A stretch of 51,154 bases of DNA from Bifidobacterium santillanense (lineage in GTDB: Bacteria > Actinomycetota > Actinomycetes > Actinomycetales > Bifidobacteriaceae), in assembly GCF_018555385.1 (NCBI RefSeq), contig NZ_JAFEJS010000015.1, positions 1 to 51,154 of the forward strand. The letters run 5' to 3'. The position numbers and the translations under genes are program-made. Below, piece by piece: positions 8,242 to 17,119 of this stretch (position 1 is the first letter of the stretch; each line of letters starts with the position of its first letter). The notes under the pieces were generated by a model, which worked only from the letters and a program-made list of their open reading frames with translations, did no database searches and was not told where the DNA came from.

Positions 8242-9312
8242 ATGATGACGATGACTTTCCGCACCAACCTGCAGACGCTGCGCGCGAAACGCAACATGAC
8301 GCAGGAGCAGCTCGCGATGCTGCTCGGCGTCTCGCGACAGGCGATCTCGAAATGGGAATCCGAGAAGGCGTATCCCGAAATGGACAAGCTGTTGGCGATC
8401 TGCGACCTGTTCGGCTGCACGCTCGATGACCTCGTGCTCGGCGATGTGAACCGGCCCGGGTCCGTCACGTCGGCATCGACGGATGGAGAGAGTGCCGTGC
8501 CCGCGGACGGTGCGTCGATTCCGACGGGCATGCCGGCCTCGGGGGCACCGGCCAAGGGCGTATCTCCCACGAGTGCGCCGGCCACCGCGCTGCCCAAGGA
8601 CATCACCGGATACGACGCTCATCGGTTGCGATTCTCGATGCTGATCGCGTCCGGTGTCTCGACGATCATCGCGTCGGTCGGCATCGCCAACCTGTTCGAC
8701 TCGGAGCGGTCGATCATCGGGCCCAACCCGCTCAACGACTTCCTGATGTTCGTCTGCATCTGCGTGGGTGTGGTCGTCGGACTCGCGTTGCTGATTCCGG
8801 GCGGCATGGCGCATGTCGCTTTCAGGCGGCGTCATCCGTACGTCGAGGATTTCTACACCGAGGACGACCGCGGCCGCGAGGCGCGTGTACTGACGGTCGG
8901 CGTGATTGCGGGCGTCGCGGCGATTCTCGTCGGCATCGCGATCGTCGTGTACATGGACGAGGTGAGGGGCATCGGCGCGGGATGGCCGAACGCCGTCATG
9001 CTGTTGCTGTCCGCGGCGGCCGTGTTCGGATTCGTGTACGGCGGCCTGCGGTACGGAATGCTGGACATCGCCCGCTACAACAAGGAGACTCGGATCGAAC
9101 GCGGGAAGCGTGACGGCGATCTGCCGTTCTCCGAGCGGCTGTCCGGGGCGGTGTCTGGCATCATCATGCTCGTGGCCACGATCATCGGACTCACGCTGCT
9201 GTTTCTCGACGTCGGCCACCGGTTCTTCTGGATTCCTTGGCCGATCGGTGGACTGCTGTGCGGCGTCGTCAGCGTCGTCGTCTGGCTGTTCCGGGATCGG
9301 TTGGACCGGTAG
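8242..9312 (+). CDS. XRE-family transcriptional regulator with C-terminal membrane domain
   Basis: A 356-aa protein. Residues 5-65 form a classic helix-turn-helix (MTQEQLAMLLGVSRQAISKW, then CTLDDLVLGD). A Pro/Ser/Ala-rich linker follows to about residue 120. The remainder has about six hydrophobic segments, including LIASGVSTIIASVGIANLF and AVMLLLSAAAVFGFVYGGL. Fusions of this HTH type with membrane segments are common in Gram-positive bacteria and may sense envelope or membrane state. ATG 8242 follows a good ribosome site at 8233-8240; an in-frame ATG at 8251 would also work. It ends just before a structured repeat shared with the panE locus. Confidence 0.8.
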   Translation: MMTMTFRTNLQTLRAKRNMTQEQLAMLLGVSRQAISKWESEKAYPEMDKLLAICDLFGCTLDDLVLGDVNRPGSVTSASTDGESAVPADGASIPTGMPASGAPAKGVSPTSAPATALPKDITGYDAHRLRFSMLIASGVSTIIASVGIANLFDSERSIIGPNPLNDFLMFVCICVGVVVGLALLIPGGMAHVAFRRRHPYVEDFYTEDDRGREARVLTVGVIAGVAAILVGIAIVVYMDEVRGIGAGWPNAVMLLLSAAAVFGFVYGGLRYGMLDIARYNKETRIERGKRDGDLPFSERLSGAVSGIIMLVATIIGLTLLFLDVGHRFFWIPWPIGGLLCGVVSVVVWLFRDRLDR

Positions 9313-9326
9313 TCGTCATATGGTGG

Positions 9327-9490
9327 CGCAGAGAATCGTTCTCAATAACAAACGTGTGCGCCATGCCGAGGGGCGAATCGAACAGTCGCCAGCCCGGATG
9401 CGCTGATATTCCGGGGTTCCGCGCGATGTTCGGTTGTGCGGGAATGTGCGTTCGGCTCGCACGTTTACTATTGAGAACGATTCTCTGCGC
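9327..9490. repeat. Structured intergenic element, copy B (terminal inverted repeat)
   Basis: The left end (GCGCAGAGAATCGTTCTC at 9327-9343, then AATAACAAACGTGTGCG) is the near-perfect inverse of the right end (CGCACGTTTACTATTGAG then AACGATTCTCTGCGC at 9459-9490). The whole 164-base element can fold as one long hairpin. It shares its arm and GATGTTCGGTTGTGCGG with copy A at 2641-2803. Like copy A it sits exactly between convergent genes, 15 bases after one stop and 5 before the other. Confidence 0.65.
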
Positions 9491-9495
9491 GGTGT

Positions 9496-10044
9496 TCAGT
9501 GCTTGCCGCGCAGGTTGTAGGGGTCGTAGGCGTCGGTTCGGGGTTGCCGTTCCTCGCGGATTTCCTTGGCCGTCTCGCGGGTGATGCGTTGCAGCTCCCG
9601 GCGCCGCCGGTCGATCGTCTCCTGATCCTCGCCCCGCCACGGTCGTTCGAGTCCGATGATCTCCACCAGACGGATTGCTCCGGCGGCGACGCTCGCGGCC
9701 GCGACGGTCGTCATGTCCGCATGCCATATGGCCGCGAGCCACGGCAGAGCGAACGGCAGCGCCATCTTGACGGCGACCATCGGCCGCGGCATCGGCGGCG
9801 CGGTGCGGTTCGTCGCCCGTTGCAGTTCGTAGTCGAGACGCGAATCGATCAGCGATACGCCCAGCCAGGTGATTGCCAGCGATGCGGCCAGTTCGCCGGC
9901 GTCGAACGCGGCGTGCGCGATGAGCCGCAATCCCAGCCACGCGGCCAGCAGACTGATCGGGAACGAGACGATCGTGTCCAGCGCCAGATGCCCGCCGAGC
10001 ATATGGCCGTATCGAGGCCGGTCCTCCGAATCGTCGCCGTGCAT
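9496..10044 (-). CDS. Hypothetical membrane protein
   Basis: About 182 aa with four likely membrane segments (IVSFPISLLAAWLGLRLIAH, LAASLAITWLGVSLI, MALPFALPWLAAIW and TTVAAASVAAGAIRLVEIIG) followed by a charged, Arg/Glu-rich cytosolic tail of about 50 residues that looks helical. No family is recognised. Two ATGs, at 10050 and 10044, share one GGAGG; it lies only two bases from the first but eight from the second, so 10044 is preferred. The gene converges with the XRE regulator across repeat copy B. Confidence 0.6.
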   Translation of the reverse strand: MHGDDSEDRPRYGHMLGGHLALDTIVSFPISLLAAWLGLRLIAHAAFDAGELAASLAITWLGVSLIDSRLDYELQRATNRTAPPMPRPMVAVKMALPFALPWLAAIWHADMTTVAAASVAAGAIRLVEIIGLERPWRGEDQETIDRRRRELQRITRETAKEIREERQPRTDAYDPYNLRGKH

Positions 10045-10176
10045 CGGCATCCCCTCCTTCCGGTCGGATCGATGATTCCCAACGGTCCGATGCGGCCCAA
10101 TGTATCAGTCCGCAACCGGCGGCAGAGGAACAGGTGGACATCTGTGTACCCGTACGGACGGCGAAACGTGCCGCCG

Positions 10177-11457
10177 TCACGCCGTCTTGGCCGGGTCCTT
10201 CTGGAGGGTGAGGAAGACGAGGGCGACGACGAGCAGGATCGCGATGGACAGGACGCCGAGCGACGCGTTGCCGGTCAGGGACGTGGTCGTGGCCACGAGG
10301 AACGTGCCGAGGATCGAGGCCGTCTTGCCGAAGATGTCGTACAGGCCGTAGTACTCGTTGGCGTGCTCCTTGGGGATGATCTTGCCGTAGTAGGAGCGCG
10401 ACAGCGCCTGGATGCCGCCCTGGAACATGCCGACCAGAATCGCCAACACCCAGAACTCGAGCGCCGACTTGAGGAAGAACGTCGCGAAGAACACGATGCC
10501 CATGTACGCGATCACCGCGGCCATGATCATCGGCTTGCATCCGAACCGGCCGGCGAGACGGCCGTAGAGGATCGCGCACGGGAACGCGACGAACTGCGTG
10601 ACCAGGAGCGCCACGACCAGCTGCGTCGAGTCGATGCCGAGCTGCGTGCCGTACGACGTGCTCATCGAGATCACGGTGTTCACCGCGTCGATGTAGAAGA
10701 AGAACGCGATCATGAACATCCACAGCGGCTTGTTTTTCACGAGCTTGCGCAGCGTGCCGGCGAGTTCGGTGAACGTGCCGCGCACGGCCTCGCGCGTGTG
10801 GTCGCGGGTCGCGCGGTAGTGGACCTGACGGTAACTCGTCAGCAGCGGGATCGTGAACGCGACCCACCAGAGAGCCGTGATGACGAACGAGGCGCGCGTG
10901 CAGGCGACCGTCGACCATCCGAAGAGCGCGGGACCGCCGAAGATCAGCGCGATGCAGACGATGAACGGCACCGTCGAGCCGACGTATCCCCAGCCGTAGC
11001 CGTGCGAGGAGACCTTGTCCATGCGCTCGTTCGACGTCGTGTCGATGAGCATCGAATCGTAGAACGTGAGCGAGCCGTTGAGGCCGATCGTCGCCAGCAC
11101 GTAGACGACGAGGAACGGCAGCCAGGTCAGCGGCAGCGCCATCGCGCAGCACATCACCACGCCCGTGCCGAAGAAGCCGAGGAAGAACTTGATCTTCATG
11201 CCCTGCACGTCGGCGATCGAGCCGAGCAGCGGCATGAGCAGCGCAATCACCAGCGAGGCGATCGTCTGCGCGTAGCCCCACGCGGACACGATGTTGCCGT
11301 CGGCCGGCATCAGCGACTTCGCGTAGATCGGGATGACGGCGGTCGACAGCAGCACGAACGCGGAGTTGCCCACGTCGTAGACGATCCACTTCTTCTCGCG
11401 GGCCGTGAGTTTCGCGGATGCAAGCGGCTGCACACCGATGACGGTGTTTTCGGACAT
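10177..11457 (-). CDS. MFS transporter, Atg22/UMF1-like
   Basis: A 426-aa protein with about 12 hydrophobic segments. The opening KKWIVYDVGNSAFVLLSTAV is characteristic of the Atg22/UMF1 branch of the major facilitator superfamily, as are the segments MPLLGSIADVQGMKIKFFLG and QALSRSYYGKIIPKEHANEY. In yeast the family exports amino acids from the vacuole; bacterial substrates are uncharacterised. AGGAG seven bases upstream supports ATG 11457. It has its own upstream region and is not obviously in an operon: a CCTAGGCA inverted repeat lies between it and the PfkB-like gene. Confidence 0.8.
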   Translation of the reverse strand: MSENTVIGVQPLASAKLTAREKKWIVYDVGNSAFVLLSTAVIPIYAKSLMPADGNIVSAWGYAQTIASLVIALLMPLLGSIADVQGMKIKFFLGFFGTGVVMCCAMALPLTWLPFLVVYVLATIGLNGSLTFYDSMLIDTTSNERMDKVSSHGYGWGYVGSTVPFIVCIALIFGGPALFGWSTVACTRASFVITALWWVAFTIPLLTSYRQVHYRATRDHTREAVRGTFTELAGTLRKLVKNKPLWMFMIAFFFYIDAVNTVISMSTSYGTQLGIDSTQLVVALLVTQFVAFPCAILYGRLAGRFGCKPMIMAAVIAYMGIVFFATFFLKSALEFWVLAILVGMFQGGIQALSRSYYGKIIPKEHANEYYGLYDIFGKTASILGTFLVATTTSLTGNASLGVLSIAILLVVALVFLTLQKDPAKTA

Positions 11458-11580
11458 GATGACTCCTGACGTTCGAAACTACCTGCAATCGTACGGATGC
11501 TCCGAACGCCGGGGGAACGGTTTCCGGTGAACGCAGGGTGAATTATGCCGATGCGGGCCGTCATGGTGCCTCCGGGTGCA

Positions 11581-11712
11581 AATCCTAGGCACTTTTCGCA
11601 TTTCCTAGGCAGGTGAGTGCGGGTATCGGCCCGTAGCGCGGCCGGGAAACAGGGGATTCCGACGCGCATGTCCACGGGAACCTGCCTAGTAAACGCGAAA
11701 AGTGCCTAGGAA
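11581..11712. repeat. Inverted-repeat element with CCTAGGCA ends, copy 1
   Basis: A 132-base element whose ends are inverted copies of one another: TCCTAGGCACTTTTCGCATT then TCCTAGGCAG on the left, and CTGCCTAGTAAACGCGAAAAG then TGCCTAGGA on the right. Each arm carries two CCTAGG-type motifs about 20 bases apart around a CTTTTCGC core. About 70 unrelated bases lie between the arms. A second copy is at 35580-35702. It has the shape of a small non-autonomous mobile repeat or a long RNA hairpin. Confidence 0.7.
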
Positions 11713-11729
11713 GTGGAACCGAAGCGGAA

Positions 11730-12920
11730 TCACTCCGTCGCGTCGGTCTCCGACGGTCCCTCCGGCGCGACGCCGGCGAGCGCGATGGCCTCCTCGGCGG
11801 TCGGGCAGACCGGCACGCCGGCGCGCGAGCGCTGGATCGCGAGCGAGGCGGCCGCGTTGGCGATGTTCACCGCGTCGGCGAGCGACCAGCCCTTGGCCAG
11901 CATCGCGCACATCGCGCCGGTGTGGCAGGAGCCGGCGGAGCGCGTGTGCACGCCCTTGGTCGGGTACCCCTCGACGTGCAGCACCTCGCCGCCCGGTTCG
12001 CGCACCCATGCGCCGCGCGAGCCCGCGCGCACCACGAGCGGGGCGCGCAGCGCGTTGCCGAGCGCGTCGCACAGCGACTTCATCGCCTTGTCGAAGCCGC
12101 CGCCGACGGTCAGGGTGTCGCCCTCGTCGAGGATGATGCCGAGGCGTTCGGCCAGGGTGGTCGCCTCCTGGCGGTTGCACGACCAGGTCGGGCGGGCCAG
12201 CACGAGGTCCTCGAGCAGGTGGTCGTTGACGAGCTTGAGGGTGTTCGTCGGGTTGATGACGAGGCGGTAGGGGCGCTTGCCGGGGTCGCTGCCGGCGGCG
12301 GCCATGAACTCGTCGATGCCGGCGGCCGTGTGGTCGAGCAGCGTGTTGCCGGAGATGTGCACGACGTCGCCCGCGCCCGGTTCGAGCGCGTCGAAGGTGT
12401 GCTCGTCGCCGCGCGCCTCGGCTCCGTAGTGTGCGACGAACGTCTTGTGCCCGTCGCCGTCGTGGAATACCAGCCGGAAGCCGGAGTCCAGATCGAGGCG
12501 GCTCGGGCCCACGTGCGCGATGTTGTCCTCCTCGTACGCCTTGCGGATCATCGACGCCCACACGCCGTTGCCGACGACGCCCGCGTGCTCGGCCGGAACC
12601 CCCATGCGGCTGACCGCGTCGAGCACGCGGTAGCTGCCGCCGACCGCCGGATGCGCGGCGTCCGCGACCGCGAACCCGCCGCTTGCGGGCAGTGCGTCCA
12701 CGTCCATCATGATGTCGACCCACACCTGTCCCAGCGAGATCACGGCGGGGATGTGTTCGGGCGGCTCGCCGTCGGCGTCTTCGGCCCCGTCGGTGCGCTC
12801 CCGGGAGTCGCGGTCCCACTGCTCCTCCTCGCGGCGGCGCTGCTCCTCCTCCTGCTCCGCGCGCCGCTTCGCGATCAGTCTGCCGAGCATGGTCTCCTCG
12901 TTGACGGTCAATCCGAGCAT
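11730..12920 (-). CDS. PfkB/ribokinase-fold protein, possibly a pseudokinase
   Basis: A 396-aa protein. The first 50 residues form a very charged helix (AEQEEEQRRREEEQWDRDS), absent from normal ribokinases. From residue 58 the PfkB fold follows (VISLGQVWVDIMMDVDALP; then NPTNTLKLVN). Key motifs are altered: the sugar-binding GGKGAN is VGGSYR, and the catalytic DTxGAGD is HTRSAGS at about 325-331, so the catalytic base Asp is replaced by Ser. The protein may therefore have lost kinase activity or use another chemistry. The start ATG 12920 is preceded by AAGGAGG. It is a single gene with a long upstream gap. The fold is confident; the function is unknown. Confidence 0.68.
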   Translation of the reverse strand: MLGLTVNEETMLGRLIAKRRAEQEEEQRRREEEQWDRDSRERTDGAEDADGEPPEHIPAVISLGQVWVDIMMDVDALPASGGFAVADAAHPAVGGSYRVLDAVSRMGVPAEHAGVVGNGVWASMIRKAYEEDNIAHVGPSRLDLDSGFRLVFHDGDGHKTFVAHYGAEARGDEHTFDALEPGAGDVVHISGNTLLDHTAAGIDEFMAAAGSDPGKRPYRLVINPTNTLKLVNDHLLEDLVLARPTWSCNRQEATTLAERLGIILDEGDTLTVGGGFDKAMKSLCDALGNALRAPLVVRAGSRGAWVREPGGEVLHVEGYPTKGVHTRSAGSCHTGAMCAMLAKGWSLADAVNIANAAASLAIQRSRAGVPVCPTAEEAIALAGVAPEGPSETDATE

Positions 12921-13343
12921 GATGTCCTCCTTGCGCCCGTGGATCCGGCCGTGCGTGGCCGTTCCGTTGATTGGGATGCGGCTTCCGCGACGCCTGCGCT
13001 ACGGTGCGCGTGCGGTTCGACGGACGTCGGACGTCCCCTTGGTTCAGTTGTACCGTGATTGCCGGAAGAAACGCTGGAAGCGAAATGGGGCAATGTGGCC
13101 GGGGCGGCCCGGTTTTCGCGCGGGCGGCTTCGGCCCGGCTGCGGCCCGGAACGGGGCGGAATGGCCCGGAACGGGGTAGCATACCACGCCGCGGTTGCGT
13201 TTGTCGTCATTTCAGGATATATTCGTGAAGTTGTGTGTTCGGCTAGACGCAATCGGCGTATGTCTGAGAATGTCTGACGTGCGCGGACATGTCCGGCCGG
13301 AACGCGAAAAAGACTTGATAGTCAAGGTTAAAGGGAGTCCATC
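12921..13343. promoter_or_regulatory. Divergent gap with the rpmB promoter region
   Basis: These 423 bases separate the PfkB-like gene (minus) from rpmB (plus). No gene is convincing. The left part is GC-rich. The right part from about 13195 is AT-richer (CAGGATATATTCGTGAAGTT) and probably contains the rpmB promoter. A small dyad, CTTGATAGTCAAG at 13314-13326, lies just before the rpmB ribosome site AAAGGGAG. Confidence 0.35.
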
Positions 13344-13538
13344 ATGGCAGCTCGTTGTGCAGTGTGCGGCAAGGGTCCGCAGGTCGGATACACCGTGTCT
13401 CACTCGCATATCCGCAACAAGCGTCGCTTCCGCCCGAACCTGCAGCCGGTGCGCACCACCGTCGACGGCCAGAACGTTCGTCTCTCCGTGTGCGCCAAGT
13501 GCCTCAAGGCCGGCAAGGTCCAGCGCGTGGTTGCGTGA
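13344..13538 (+). CDS. rpmB: 50S ribosomal protein L28
   Basis: A 64-aa L28 of the zinc-binding C+ type: CAVC near the N-terminus and CAKC near residue 50 supply the four Cys ligands. The central region ([18 protein letters not shown]) is canonical. It is a structural part of the large ribosomal subunit. AAAGGGAG lies eight bases before the ATG. The gene is monocistronic with its own terminator, and no Zur-type operator is obvious upstream. It is followed by recG, a common neighbour of rpmB in actinobacteria. Confidence 0.95.
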   Translation: MAARCAVCGKGPQVGYTVSHSHIRNKRRFRPNLQPVRTTVDGQNVRLSVCAKCLKAGKVQRVVA

Positions 13539-13563
13539 AGTGCGCGATAGCATAAGCGTTACG

Positions 13564-13595
13564 AAGCCCCCATCGGTTCGCCGACGGGGGCTTTT
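13564..13595 (+). terminator. rpmB terminator
   Basis: AAGCCCCC and GGGGGCTTTT flank a short loop, followed by a T run. It is a textbook intrinsic terminator 25 bases after the rpmB stop. Confidence 0.85.
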
Positions 13596-13657
13596 GCTAT
13601 AGGTTCGGCCGGTGCGCGGCGGCCCCGCGTCCGCGTATCCGGGAACAATGGAATGTC

Positions 13658-16237
13658 ATGAGCATCACGATGGATACCCGGGTCGCCTCGCTGCTGACGA
13701 ACAAGCGGCGCGTGTCCGCGCTCAAATCCTTCGGCATCGAGACCATCGGCGACGCGCTGACCTACTATCCGTTCCGCGTGACGAGCCCGGTGCCCGCCCG
13801 CGCCCTGCGCGAGGCCCGCATCGGCGAGCCGATGGCGTTCGTCGCGACGGTCCGTTCGTCGCGCGTGATGACCGGACGCATGCTGCGGCTCGAGGTGATC
13901 GTCGACGACGCCGATTTCGCCCGATCGCGCGGTGTGGCCCCCGGCCAGGCGCGTCTGGTGTTCTTCTCCCATAAGCGTGGGTACATCGATTGGGTCTCCG
14001 GGCGTCTGGTGCGCGGCGCGTGCGTCGTCGTCGCCGGCCAGGCCGGGGAATTCGGCGGGCAGCTGCAGTTCACGCATCCGCAGATCCTCACCGTCGCCCC
14101 GTCCGCGCCGGCCGTCGTGCAGGGGGCCGACCCGTGGGTCGCGTTCGCGGCCGACGCCGTCCCCGCGGCCGCGTCGCCGCGTCCCGCCGCGTCCTACGAC
14201 GCGCCGTCGGCGGCCGAGGGCCTCGCGCGCGTCTGCCGGCCCCGGCCCGTCTACCATGCGTCCGCGCGACTGTCCAGCGAACGCATCCACGAGACGATCC
14301 TGAACCTCATGTGGGCGCTCGGCGGGCGCGACATGGTCGCCCCCGGCGTCGAGGACATCGCCCTGCAGTCGCACGACGACGAGGAGCGCTTCGCCGGCAC
14401 GCTCGCCGGTGCCATCCCCGACGTGCTGCCCGAGGACGTGCGCGTCGGCCGCGGGCTCATGCACCGCGCCGAGGCGTTCCGCGCGATCCACGATCCGAGT
14501 TCGGTCGAATCGTTCCGCGGGGGCATCGACACGCTGCGCTACGAGGAGGCGTTCGTCTGCCAGACCGCGCTGCTTCGGGCGCGCGACTCCGTGCACCAGT
14601 CGAAGGCGCACCCCTGTCCGCTGGAGGCGCGCGATCCCGCGCAAGGTGCGGCCGGGGACGGGGACGCCGCGCGCGTCGACGGCACGCTGCGCGACCGGTT
14701 CCTCGCGTCGCTGCCGTTCACGCTGACCGACGGGCAGCGCGCGGTCGTCGACGACATCGCGCGCGACATGGCCGGCGACCGGCCGATGCGCCGCCTGCTG
14801 CAGGGCGAGGTCGGCTCCGGCAAGACCGTCGTCGCGCTCGCCGCGATGATGCAGGCCGTCAGCGCGGGGCGTCAGGCCGTGCTCGTCGCGCCCACGCAGG
14901 TGCTCGCCGAACAGCACTACGACACCATCCGCCGGATGGTGGGGGCGATGGACGGCGGCATGTCGGACGCCGACGGGGCCGCCGACGCCGGGAAGCCGGG
15001 GATCGGGGACGGCGCGGCGGCATCGCCCGCGTCGGTGCCGGTCACGCTGATCACCGGCGGCATGCGGCTTGCGGTGCGCCGCAGGGCGCTCGCGGCCGCG
15101 GCCGGCGGCGAGCCGGGCATCATCGTGGCCACGCACGCCGCGTTCTCCAAGACGTTCCAGGCGCCGAACCTCGCGCTCGTCGTCATCGACGAGCAGCACC
15201 GCTTCGGTGTCGAGCAGCGCGAGTCGCTCAACGCGGCGTCCGTCGACGGCACGTCGCCGCACCTGCTGGTGATGACCGCCACCCCGATCCCGCGTACCGC
15301 CGCGATGACCTGGTTCGGCGACCTCGACATCTCGTGGCTGACCGAGCTGCCCGGCGGGCGCAAGCCGATCCGCACGTTCGTCATCGACGAATCCGACGGC
15401 GCGATGATGGGGAGCATGTTCGCGCACATCCGCCAGCGCATCGACGCGGGGGAGCGGGCGTACGTCGTGTGCGCGCGCATCGACGCGGACGGGGCGGACG
15501 ACGACGATGCCGGCGCGGCGGGGCGGTCCCGCCCGAAGGGCGCCGCCGCGGACGAGCGCGTGTCCGACGGCATCGAGGACCTGTTCGAGACGCTGGACGA
15601 GAACGGCGAGGCCGTCGCGCGTCCGCCGCTGCACTCGGTCGCCGAGATCGCCGCGCGCCTGAGGTCCCTGCCGCAGTTCGCGGGCGTCGAGTTCGCGACG
15701 CTGACCGGCCGCGACAAGGACGACGTCAAGACCGCCGTCATGGCCTCCTTCGCGTCCGGCGAGACGCCGGTGCTCGTCGCGACCACCGTCATCGAGGTGG
15801 GCGTCGACGTCAGGCAGGCCAGCTGCATCGTGATCTTCGACGCCGACCGGTACGGCCTGTCCCAGCTGCACCAGCTGCGCGGCCGCGTCGGCCGCGGCGG
15901 CACCGACAGCTGGGCGTTCCTCGTCTCGCGCGCCGAGGCCGGATCGGTCGCCGCGCAGCGGCTCGAGGTCATCCGCGGCTCGCTCGACGGCGCCGAGATC
16001 GCGCAGGCCGACCTCGAGCTGCGTGGCGCCGGCGACGTGCTCGGCGACGCCCAGTCGGGCGCCAAGTCCGGACTCAAGCTGCTGCGCGTCGTCAAGGACG
16101 CCGACATCATCGGCGACGCCCGCTCGCGCGCCGAACGGCTGCTCGCCGACGATCCGGACCTGGCCGGGCAGGTGCAGCTCGCCGGCGCGGTGCTCGACTT
16201 CACGCGCGGCAACGAAACCTTCCTCACCTCCAACTAA
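13658..16237 (+). CDS. recG: ATP-dependent DNA helicase RecG
   Basis: An 859-aa superfamily 2 helicase that remodels stalled replication forks and Holliday junctions. An N-terminal wedge (OB-fold) domain spans roughly residues 40-140. Walker A GEVGSGKT is near residue 383, the DExH box reads VVIDEQHRFG near 510, followed by MTATPIPRT, and the helicase C domain ends with the RecG-specific GRVGRGGTDSWAFL and ELRGAGDVLG. It is longer than E. coli RecG (about 690 aa) because of Ala/Asp/Gly-rich insertions, for example around residues 430-455 and 610-635. ATG 13658 is used; 13670 is an alternative. rsmD follows after 11 bases, so the two are probably co-transcribed. Confidence 0.93.
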   Translation: MSITMDTRVASLLTNKRRVSALKSFGIETIGDALTYYPFRVTSPVPARALREARIGEPMAFVATVRSSRVMTGRMLRLEVIVDDADFARSRGVAPGQARLVFFSHKRGYIDWVSGRLVRGACVVVAGQAGEFGGQLQFTHPQILTVAPSAPAVVQGADPWVAFAADAVPAAASPRPAASYDAPSAAEGLARVCRPRPVYHASARLSSERIHETILNLMWALGGRDMVAPGVEDIALQSHDDEERFAGTLAGAIPDVLPEDVRVGRGLMHRAEAFRAIHDPSSVESFRGGIDTLRYEEAFVCQTALLRARDSVHQSKAHPCPLEARDPAQGAAGDGDAARVDGTLRDRFLASLPFTLTDGQRAVVDDIARDMAGDRPMRRLLQGEVGSGKTVVALAAMMQAVSAGRQAVLVAPTQVLAEQHYDTIRRMVGAMDGGMSDADGAADAGKPGIGDGAAASPASVPVTLITGGMRLAVRRRALAAAAGGEPGIIVATHAAFSKTFQAPNLALVVIDEQHRFGVEQRESLNAASVDGTSPHLLVMTATPIPRTAAMTWFGDLDISWLTELPGGRKPIRTFVIDESDGAMMGSMFAHIRQRIDAGERAYVVCARIDADGADDDDAGAAGRSRPKGAAADERVSDGIEDLFETLDENGEAVARPPLHSVAEIAARLRSLPQFAGVEFATLTGRDKDDVKTAVMASFASGETPVLVATTVIEVGVDVRQASCIVIFDADRYGLSQLHQLRGRVGRGGTDSWAFLVSRAEAGSVAAQRLEVIRGSLDGAEIAQADLELRGAGDVLGDAQSGAKSGLKLLRVVKDADIIGDARSRAERLLADDPDLAGQVQLAGAVLDFTRGNETFLTSN

Positions 16238-16248
16238 GGTCGATCCCC

Positions 16249-16842
16249 ATGCGTGTGATTTCCGGACGATTCAAGGGCGTGGCGCTGACCACGCCGAAAA
16301 GCGTGACCCGCCCCACCACCGACCGCACCAAGGAGGCGATCTTCTCCCGCCTCGACTCGTGGGGCGTGCTTGACGACGCGCGCGTGCTCGACCTGTTCGC
16401 CGGCACCGGCGCGCTGGGCGTCGAGGCGCTCTCGCGCGGGGCCCGCGAGCTCGTCGCGGTCGAGGCGAACGGTCCCGCCGCCGCGCTGATCGCGAAGACG
16501 CTCGGCGCGCTCAAGCGCAACCGCGCGTGGGAGGCGGACATGCGGGCGCGCGTGGTGAGGGCCAGGGCGGAGCAGTTCGCCGCGCCGGCGCATGACGCGG
16601 CCGGCGGCCCGACGGCCGACGCGTACGACGTGATCTTCATCGACCCGCCCTACGCGTTCGAGACGTCGGACTGCGAGAGGCTGCTCGCCGATCTGGCGGC
16701 CTCGGGCATGGCCGGCGAGGGCACGGTGATCGTGCTGGAGCGCTCGACCCGGTCCGACGATCCGACCCCGCCGTCCGGCTGGGGCGTCACCGACCGGCGC
16801 GACTACGGCGAGACGGCCGTGTTCTACATCGAAAAGGACTGA
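16249..16842 (+). CDS. rsmD: 16S rRNA (guanine(966)-N(2))-methyltransferase RsmD
   Basis: A 197-aa SAM-dependent methyltransferase. It begins MRVISGRFKGVALTTP, has the family segment RPTTDRTKEAIFSRL, the SAM-binding LDLFAGTGALGVEALSRG, and the catalytic FIDPPYAF motif of N2-guanine methylases. It methylates G966 of 16S rRNA during 30S maturation. It lies 11 bases after recG, an arrangement common in actinobacteria, and is probably in the same operon. Confidence 0.92.
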   Translation: MRVISGRFKGVALTTPKSVTRPTTDRTKEAIFSRLDSWGVLDDARVLDLFAGTGALGVEALSRGARELVAVEANGPAAALIAKTLGALKRNRAWEADMRARVVRARAEQFAAPAHDAAGGPTADAYDVIFIDPPYAFETSDCERLLADLAASGMAGEGTVIVLERSTRSDDPTPPSGWGVTDRRDYGETAVFYIEKD

Positions 16843-17119
16843 GGGTTCTCGCGGCCCGGGATGCGTCAGACCATCGACTGCTCATCGACCTGCAGGCCGA
16901 GAGCGGAGCGGTCAGGCATCTCGGTGCGATTCCGCCGCGCGCCGTTCGTGTTGCCCCTTTATTTCGCTGTGGGCTGAAATCATGGCCGCTTGCGTGTCGT
17001 CGTGGATACCTCGTATCGTGGTATGCGGAAACGATAGCTCGAATCGAGATATTTCATGATGTCGGGATCGACCGGTGTCAGCCCGATTCGGGCGTGAGCA
17101 TGTGAAAGGGACACGAATC

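Noticed and set aside
13559..15871. Very long reading frame opposite recG (770 codons)
   Set aside because: It is Arg/His/Asp-rich shadow coding caused by high GC third positions in recG, which has all RecG motifs.
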